In this document: piece after piece, positions 55,874-60,433 of the stretch | Numbering within the stretch: the stretch's first letter is position 1 | Layout of the letters: every line of letters begins with the position of its first letter | Source: Marinilactibacillus psychrotolerans | GTDB lineage: Bacteria; Bacillota; Bacilli; Lactobacillales; Carnobacteriaceae_A | Direction of reading: 5' to 3' | NCBI RefSeq assembly: GCF_900101525.1 | Contig: NZ_FMZD01000015.1 | Coordinates: 1 to 60,433 of the forward strand | Length of the DNA stretch: 60,433 nucleotides | Notes under the pieces: generated by a model | What the model was told of the DNA's origin: nothing | What the model saw: only the letters and a program-made list of their open reading frames with translations | Databases searched by the model: none | Translations under genes and position numbers: made by a program

Positions 55874-55945
55874 CTCACCATGGTGTAATGGATAACACCT
55901 GAGATTCCGGTTCTCAAGCTGGGGGTTCGATTCCCTCTGGTGAGG
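55874..55945 (+). tRNA. tRNA-Arg, anticodon CCG
   Basis: A 72-nt cloverleaf: acceptor CTCACCA with TGGTGAG, D arm GTGT/ACAC, anticodon stem TGAGA/TCTCA with loop TTCCGGT (anticodon CCG, reading CGG) and T arm GGGGG/CCCTC with loop TTCGATT. The discriminator is G and CCA is not encoded. Its 3' end is duplicated at 57120-57136, marking an integration site. Confidence 0.94.
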
Positions 55946-55953
55946 TAATATAA
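55937..55953 (+). repeat. Left copy of the tRNA-associated direct repeat (attL-like)
   Basis: CTGGTGAGGTAATATAA, the last 9 bases of the tRNA-Arg gene plus 8 flanking bases. It is repeated exactly at 57120-57136; similarity extends leftwards imperfectly (CGATTC). Confidence 0.8.
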
Positions 55954-55955
55954 TG

Positions 55956-55990
55956 CAGAAGTGTTGATATATTAGCACTTCTGTTTTTTT
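55956..55990 (+). terminator. Terminator downstream of tRNA-Arg
   Basis: CAGAAGTG pairs with CACTTCTG, followed by seven T. Confidence 0.85.
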
Positions 55991-56069
55991 GAATCAATTT
56001 TTGAATCCGTGTAGATTAAAAACCGATATGATTTGAGTTTAATAATACGTTAGAGAGGAGAAGTATAAT

Positions 56070-56267
56070 ATGGATAAAAAGAAGTTATCTGAAATAACAG
56101 GGACTCCAAATTTCCTTTTTTTTGTCATCCTTTTTTTGTCTGCATATATTCAGACAGTAATTAGTGATGTTTTCAGTCTTAATATTTTTTTTAGTATGAT
56201 TATTTTTATAACACTTATACTGTTATTACATCGAATAACTAAATTGTTATATAAATTGAGTAAATAG
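56070..56267 (+). CDS. Small hypothetical membrane protein, 65 aa
   Basis: It has two hydrophobic segments (about 14-32 and 37-55) with a basic start (MDKKKLSEI) and a basic end (HRITKLLYKLSK). A good AGAGAGGAG precedes ATG 56070. I do not recognise a family. The size, the topology and the place inside a tRNA-bounded remnant next to a decayed secreted-protein gene would suit an immunity-type or accessory membrane protein, but this is speculation. Confidence 0.6.
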   Translation: MDKKKLSEITGTPNFLFFVILFLSAYIQTVISDVFSLNIFFSMIIFITLILLLHRITKLLYKLSK

Positions 56268-56316
56268 TTATTGCTAATGGTGTTAAAATAATAATATCTA
56301 ATCTTTTATTCCACCT

Positions 56317-56911
56317 TTAGTGTTTTAGAAAATAATACGGCTCATGCAAAAGAAAACTTTGATACGAGTTATATCGTTAGTGAGCCAAGTGTTTGGATGG
56401 CTGAATTTTACGATAATGAAGAAATTAGTGAACATGAACTATCCTTAGAAAAAGAAGCACAAATTGATTCTATCGATCATACCACTAATAAATATAAAAA
56501 AATGGGAACACCATTCTAGAATACTTAGATAAAGATTCTAAAGTTATTCTGTTAGAAATAGTAAATAATGAAACCAAAAAGAAAACATCACTAATGCTCA
56601 TTGAAACCTCTGCTGTAGTGAAAGAAAGCGAAAAAAGTAGTGGTTTAAGTTCTAAAGAAACTGTTGGTAGACGGGTTGTTGAAGCTGTTGCGAATTTTTG
56701 AGTATCATCACTTGTTGCATCTATAGCTGCATTTTTTCCAATTCCAACTGGGTGCGTCATTTCTACTTTTTTATATGAGAACTTATGCAAGTACGAGTGT
56801 TGCTTTGGGTAAAGCATTAGATACTAATAATAATAGTTGGGTTGGTCTGCATATAAGATGGAAAATCCAAAACTTAAATATGATCAGCAAGGATCACCAT
56901 ACAAAGCGTAA
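56317..56911 (+). pseudogene. Decayed secreted-protein gene
   Basis: Successive frames give one protein-like reading: VLENNTAHAKENFDTSY...EISEHELSLEKEAQ to a stop near 56519, then, after a shift, EYLDKDSKVILLEIVNN...SKETVGRRVVEAVANF to a TGA near 56700, VSSLVASIAAFFPIPTG, and after further shifts ASTSVALGKALDTNNN and NPKLKYDQQGSPYKA. The AHA-KE sequence at the beginning looks like a signal-peptidase site whose signal sequence is lost. At least two frameshifts and one internal stop make it non-functional. The family was not recognised. Confidence 0.55.
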
Positions 56912-57119
56912 TAGTTTTATATAATTCATTAAAGAAAAAGAAACCAAAAAATGTAAATTAAGTTCTGCTCTTTTATTATATTTAAGTATTATCAGTAAAA
57001 AAGTACTCTCCTTAGTATATATCTTATACTTCCTATAACTTGGAGAAAGAGTAAATCGTTGTTATATCAGGTTAAATCTTCCTTATAGTTCTTAAAGTTT
57101 ATTTCATTACGATTCTCTT

Positions 57120-57136
57120 CTGGTGAGGTAATATAA
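57120..57136 (+). repeat. Right copy of the tRNA-associated direct repeat (attR-like)
   Basis: CTGGTGAGGTAATATAA, identical to 55937-55953 and preceded by CGATTCTCTT, resembling the tRNA T-arm end (CGATTCCCT). It is directly followed by a terminator that may have been the original tRNA terminator. Confidence 0.8.
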
Positions 57137-57142
57137 ACTTTC

Positions 57143-57169
57143 AGACCCTAAAAAATAGGGTCTTTTTTT
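57143..57169 (+). terminator. Terminator right of the integrated remnant
   Basis: AGACCCTA pairs perfectly with TAGGGTCT, followed by a T-run. It lies just after the attR-like repeat and probably ended tRNA-Arg transcription before the insertion. Confidence 0.85.
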
Positions 57170-57333
57170 GAAATCAAGGAAGATTAATCTTTTTTAGTTC
57201 TATTTCACTTTGATTGTTTTATGTTAAGATAGAATTGAAAAATTAATTAGATAATAATTACGTATATAGATCAAATAGAAAAAGAAGAGGGTCATGGGTT
57301 TAATTACTATTTCATGAAAAGAGGGCAAAGTGA

Positions 57334-57714
57334 ATGCTGAACAGGAGAAGACTATTTAGAGTTAGAATAAAAGGTTTTGAGCAGGCAACTATGATTAATT
57401 ACGCCAATGAAAAATCTACATATAATATTATATTAATCAATATTAGTGGAAATGGTCTATCTTTTATGAGTCGAAAGAAATTCCCAATATCGAATTATAA
57501 TAAATATACGTTTATGTTTGAATTAGAAGGTGAAAAATTTGAATTAGAAGGCTATATTGTTAGGAACTCTTTTAAAGAAGAAGATAGATATATCAAATAT
57601 GGCGTGAAGCTGATTTCTTTATCCACTAAGAAAGAATCAGAACTAATTAGACGAATCAATAGATATCAAAGTAGACATTATAGAGACAATATTTTGGAAG
57701 ATCAGAGATACTAA
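57334..57714 (+). CDS. PilZ-domain protein
   Basis: A 126-aa single-domain protein. RRRLFRVR at residues 4-11 contains the RxxxR motif, and INISGNGLSFM near 35-45 the (D/N)xSxxG motif of PilZ domains; the rest (FELEGYIVRNSF...IKYGVKLISLS...ELIRRINRYQ) follows the PilZ beta-barrel and terminal helix. Such domains bind cyclic di-GMP. No cyclase or phosphodiesterase is in the window, and partners are unknown. GAGGG precedes ATG 57334. It lies between the tRNA remnant and an IS21 copy. Confidence 0.75.
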   Translation: MLNRRRLFRVRIKGFEQATMINYANEKSTYNIILINISGNGLSFMSRKKFPISNYNKYTFMFELEGEKFELEGYIVRNSFKEEDRYIKYGVKLISLSTKKESELIRRINRYQSRHYRDNILEDQRY

Positions 57715-57739
57715 TTAAAGACTGATTACTTATCACAGC

Positions 57740-57784
57740 AAGGAGGTTTCGCCTTAGTGTTTAAGTTTATAACCTCCTTTATTA
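57740..57784 (+). terminator. Terminator after the PilZ gene
   Basis: AAGGAGGTT (57740-57748) pairs perfectly with AACCTCCTT (57771-57779), then TATTAT. Confidence 0.7.
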
Positions 57785-57857
57785 TCAAAAAGATAGAAAG
57801 TTAAAATTATTGATTAGATGCACAACAGCTAAAATTAAACAGTTAAATAAAAAATAG

Positions 57858-57904
57858 TGACCCCGAAATATTAGAAGTTAGTCTAATATTTTGGGGTCAT
57901 TTTA
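57858..57904. terminator. Second hairpin before the IS21 copy
   Basis: TGACCCCGAAATATTAGA (57858-57875) pairs with 57882-57899 over 18 bp with one G-U, followed by TTTTA. The A-rich left side makes it usable in both directions. Confidence 0.75.
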
Positions 57905-58077
57905 AATTAAAATAGAGTTTGTTTTATATAGTTATACTAATTCTATGACGACCATGTGTGACTGCTAAACTGTATTGTGCAGTTATTGCTAGAAAAGAAT
58001 GTGCACTTTTACCCTAATACTTCGTTCCTTTTGATAAACTAGAACAGTTAGTTTATTGACTGGAAGGAGAAGAAAAG

Positions 58078-59637
58078 GTGGATTTTAAAAAAGTGAATAG
58101 AATTGCAAAGGTGCACCATTATAAAAAGAAAGGATTCTCAAACGCAAAGATAAGTCGAATGCTCGGCATTCATAGAAATACCGTTAGAAGTGATTTACAT
58201 AAGAAGCCCAAAGAAGCAATATCTTGGGTTCAATCACTGACCACTCGGGAAAGAAAGCTTGACCCTTATAAAGAAACGATAGTTAATTGGCTTAGTGATG
58301 AGCCAGAATTGTCCGCAGCTCAAATTGAAGACTGGCTGAATGAACAATTCAACTACAAAGAAGCGGCTTCAAGTACCATTCGCTCTTATGTCAAAGAGTT
58401 AAGGGAAACCTACGGTATCTCAAAATCCTTTACTTATCGTCATTACGAAGCGGTACCTGAACTACCCGCTGGTAAACAAATTCAAGTAGATTTTGGTGAA
58501 ATCATAGTACAACGTACATTAACCGATAAACGAGTAAAGTTGTATTGTATTGGGTTTGTTCTCTCCCATTCTCGATTCAAATACATTGAATGGCAGGAGA
58601 AGCCTTTCACCACCAGAGATGTCATCCGAACTCACGAGAACGCCTTCGATTATTTTGGTGGACGAACAGAAGAAATCGTATATGATCAAGATAAGCTAAT
58701 GATTGTCAGTGAAAATCATGGAGATATCTTATTTACTAAGCAATTTCAGTCGTATGTATTGGAGAGACAATTTATCGTTCATGTCTGTCGTGCCGCTGAT
58801 CCAGAATCAAAAGGAAAAGTCGAAGCTGTTATTAAATTTGTTAAATATAACTTTGCGAGAGGACGCCGATTTCGGACAATTAGGTCATGGCAAGAACAAT
58901 GCGAAGCCTGGTTAGAACGAACGGGCAATTACAAAGTTCATGAGAAAACAAAAAAGAGACCGATAGACGTGTTCACTCTGGAAAAGCCACACCTCATCTC
59001 GATCTCTAAGAAACGCATTCTTTCGAATAATGAAAGTATAACAAAGACCATATTGAAAGACAATACGCTTCAATTTCAATCAAATTACTACTCGGTTCCT
59101 ATAGGAACCTACCAATCAAGAAAAACAACGAAGGTCCGTATAACAACAAGCGACACCCATCTTTACGCGTACGATATGAAGAGCGATCGACTGATTGCCC
59201 AACATCCCTTAACAAAAGGAAAAGGCAAGCTAATCAAGGATTCTAATCATGGTCGCGAAAAAGATAAGAGACAAAAACTTGAGCTGCATATCTGTGAAGT
59301 ACTCCGCAACTTTGAAGAAAAAGAGAAAGCAGCAGTCTTTATTGATCAACTAAAAGTTAAATATCCTAGACACATTAGGGATCAATTACGAGTCATAGAG
59401 TCCATCGTAGATAAAAACAGTGATGTGTTGGACCAAGCATTAACCGAATGTCTAGCATTGAAATTGTTCAGTGCCGTCGATTTAAGAGACGTGGCAATAG
59501 AGATAGCTCGTCGACATGTCCAGACAGATACTCACTCTGAAAAGAGTGACGAGTTATCCGAAAACTATCAAACAATTACCGCTAGAGAACGTTCTTTTGA
59601 GTCATACTTAGAGGTACTAGGAGGCGAACGACAATAG
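58078..59637 (+). CDS. istA: IstA, IS21-family transposase
   Basis: A 519-aa transposase. The N-terminal HTH (about 8-40) has KKGFSNAKISRMLGIHRNTVRSDL. The DDE core begins with IQVDFGEI (first Asp, about 140), continues through YDQDKLMIVSENHGD (about 201, second Asp region) and DPESKGKVEAVIKFVKYNF (catalytic Glu, about 245). A C-terminal beta-barrel and basic region follow. The start is GTG 58078 after AAGGAGAAG. The stop TAG overlaps the likely istB start. It looks intact. Confidence 0.94.
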   Translation: MDFKKVNRIAKVHHYKKKGFSNAKISRMLGIHRNTVRSDLHKKPKEAISWVQSLTTRERKLDPYKETIVNWLSDEPELSAAQIEDWLNEQFNYKEAASSTIRSYVKELRETYGISKSFTYRHYEAVPELPAGKQIQVDFGEIIVQRTLTDKRVKLYCIGFVLSHSRFKYIEWQEKPFTTRDVIRTHENAFDYFGGRTEEIVYDQDKLMIVSENHGDILFTKQFQSYVLERQFIVHVCRAADPESKGKVEAVIKFVKYNFARGRRFRTIRSWQEQCEAWLERTGNYKVHEKTKKRPIDVFTLEKPHLISISKKRILSNNESITKTILKDNTLQFQSNYYSVPIGTYQSRKTTKVRITTSDTHLYAYDMKSDRLIAQHPLTKGKGKLIKDSNHGREKDKRQKLELHICEVLRNFEEKEKAAVFIDQLKVKYPRHIRDQLRVIESIVDKNSDVLDQALTECLALKLFSAVDLRDVAIEIARRHVQTDTHSEKSDELSENYQTITARERSFESYLEVLGGERQ

Positions 59638-60380
59638 GAACAACAGAGGTACTTCAAGCACAATTCAAGCAATTCCGTATGACCGAAACAGCCCAGGCAC
59701 TACCTTCGTTCCTTCGGGAAGCGGAACAACAGTCCTGGACGTATCAAGAGCTGCTTGTGGCATTATGTAATCATGAAGAACAGCGTCGAGAAGAAAAGAC
59801 ACGATTAAAGTATTTAAAATGGGCACAATTTCCTTTTGAAAAGTCCTTAGAGGACTTTGATCCTAAAGAATCAGTTTCACTCAGTAAACGACAGATTGAT
59901 CAGCTTAAAGAATACGATTGGTTAGATCAAATGTTTAATCTCGTTCTCTTAGGTCCACCTGGTGTGGGGAAAACGCATATAGCGATTGGATTAGGATTGG
60001 AAGCTATTGAACGAGGCAAACAAGTCACTTTTATCTCGATGGGTGAGTTGATTTCACTGCTCAAAACCGAAGGTTATGTGCGAAAGTCGGCAATTCGCCT
60101 CAAACGTATGAGAGAAGCTGATTTAGTCATTATTGATGATATGATGTTTATGGCAATGGAAACAAACGAAGCTAATCTTTTTTTCCAACTCATTAGTGAT
60201 TTATATGAAAAGAGTTCGATCATCTTAACATCTAATAAAGGCCCAGACAGTTGGGGAAAGATGCTTGGAGATCAAGGGATTGCGACAGCGATCCTTGATC
60301 GACTTCTTCATCGTTGTGAAGTGATTCATATGGATGGCGAAAGTCATCGAATGAAACATCGTGAAACAATTTTTGAATAA
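59634..60380 (+). CDS. istB: IstB, IS21-family ATP-binding helper protein
   Basis: An AAA+ ATPase that assists IstA in target capture. Walker A is LGPPGVGKTH and Walker B is LVIIDDM; sensor-like ILTSNKGP and the C-terminal LLHRCEVIHMDG region are typical. The first ATG is 59679 (233 aa), but the family-like N-terminus TTEVLQAQFKQFRMTETAQAL begins earlier. The only initiator-like codon there is ATA 59634, overlapping the istA stop as ATAG and placed 10 bases after GGAGG; that start gives 248 aa. Translation from ATA is inference; ATG 59679 is the conservative alternative. Confidence 0.85.
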   Translation: MGTTEVLQAQFKQFRMTETAQALPSFLREAEQQSWTYQELLVALCNHEEQRREEKTRLKYLKWAQFPFEKSLEDFDPKESVSLSKRQIDQLKEYDWLDQMFNLVLLGPPGVGKTHIAIGLGLEAIERGKQVTFISMGELISLLKTEGYVRKSAIRLKRMREADLVIIDDMMFMAMETNEANLFFQLISDLYEKSSIILTSNKGPDSWGKMLGDQGIATAILDRLLHRCEVIHMDGESHRMKHRETIFE

Positions 60381-60433
60381 AAAGTGCACAAAGTCATCTG
60401 GCAAAAAGTGCACATTTGTGGTTGACAGTTACA

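Larger units (their letters stand above)
55937..57136. mobile_element. Remnant of a small element integrated at tRNA-Arg
   Basis: A ~1.2-kb segment bounded by an exact 17-bp direct repeat whose left copy is the tRNA-Arg 3' end. Inside are a terminator-like hairpin, a 65-aa two-TM protein gene and a decayed secreted-protein gene. No integrase, replication or packaging gene is left, so it cannot move by itself now. The tRNA remains intact at the left, the usual outcome of tyrosine-recombinase integration. Confidence 0.65.
57957..60433 (+). mobile_element. IS21-family insertion sequence
   Basis: istA and istB lie between terminal sequences beginning TGT: left TGTGACTGCTAAAC (57957) and right, as reverse complement from the last base, TGTAACTGTCAACC (10 of 14 equal). 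Inner repeats of the TGTGCACTTTT type occur near the left end (about 58005) and twice near the right end (as AAAAAGTGCACA, about 60379 and 60404), as in IS21 multiple terminal repeats. The right target flank is outside the window, so completeness of the last bases is not proven. Confidence 0.85.

Overview
The window comes from a low-GC Gram-positive bacterium. Gene content and order point to Lactobacillales, most plausibly Carnobacteriaceae; this is an inference, because no rRNA is present. Much of the window follows a gene order also known from Bacillus subtilis (nagA-nagB-nagR, lytR/tagO, yigZ, degV-comFA-comFC-hpf, secA-prfB, ftsE-ftsX-cwlO-like, minJ-like, uvrA, yvlB-yvlC-yvlD, hprK-lgt-ppaX, trxB, rapZ-yvcK-whiA). 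degSU, comFB and the flagellar genes found beside the Bacillus copies are absent.

Layout: 1-3.1 kb holds four imperfect ~52-bp tandem repeats, then the GlcNAc catabolism operon nagAB with its GntR regulator and a palindromic operator inside the nagA promoter. 3.2-7.7 kb is a cell-envelope block: an anchored SGNH hydrolase and tagO, flanked by two LytR-CpsA-Psr ligases on the opposite strand. 7.8-12.5 kb holds yigZ, degV, the competence genes comFA/comFC and hpf. An IS30-family element follows (12.5-13.6 kb). 13.8-25 kb carries secA, prfB with its programmed frameshift, ftsEX, a CwlO/PcsB-type hydrolase, a MinJ-like protein and phoPR. 25-36.6 kb carries a YfbR-like nucleotidase, uvrA without uvrB, an envelope-stress-like yvlBCD operon, hprK-lgt-ppaX-gpsA and galU.

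36.8-44.5 kb is a D-xylose module: ROK-family xylR (minus strand), xylB, xylA and a XylE-like symporter. It has XylR operators and cre-like sites, and it is interrupted by a decayed stretch that still has a cre/promoter-like sequence. The symporter has a strong Shine-Dalgarno sequence separated from its start codon by a perfect 9-bp hairpin. Because hprK and ppaX are also in the window, sensor and target of carbon catabolite repression lie close together.

45.7-55.8 kb is housekeeping again: M16C metalloprotease, TPR protein, trxB, pgcA, a DUF2892 protein and rapZ-yvcK-whiA. A tRNA-Arg(CCG) gene follows. Its 3' end is repeated about 1.2 kb downstream, bracketing a small integrated-element remnant with a two-TM microprotein and a decayed secreted-protein gene. 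The window ends with a PilZ protein and an IS21-family element whose right terminus coincides with the last base.

Most of the window is well-known core genome. I did not find a clear new multi-gene system. The best leads for unusual biology are the hairpin-bridged ribosome binding site of the xylose symporter, the tRNA-associated remnant, the nested palindromic repeat after uvrA, the 5' stem-loops of hpf and uvrA, and the coiled-coil-expanded YvlB-like protein.
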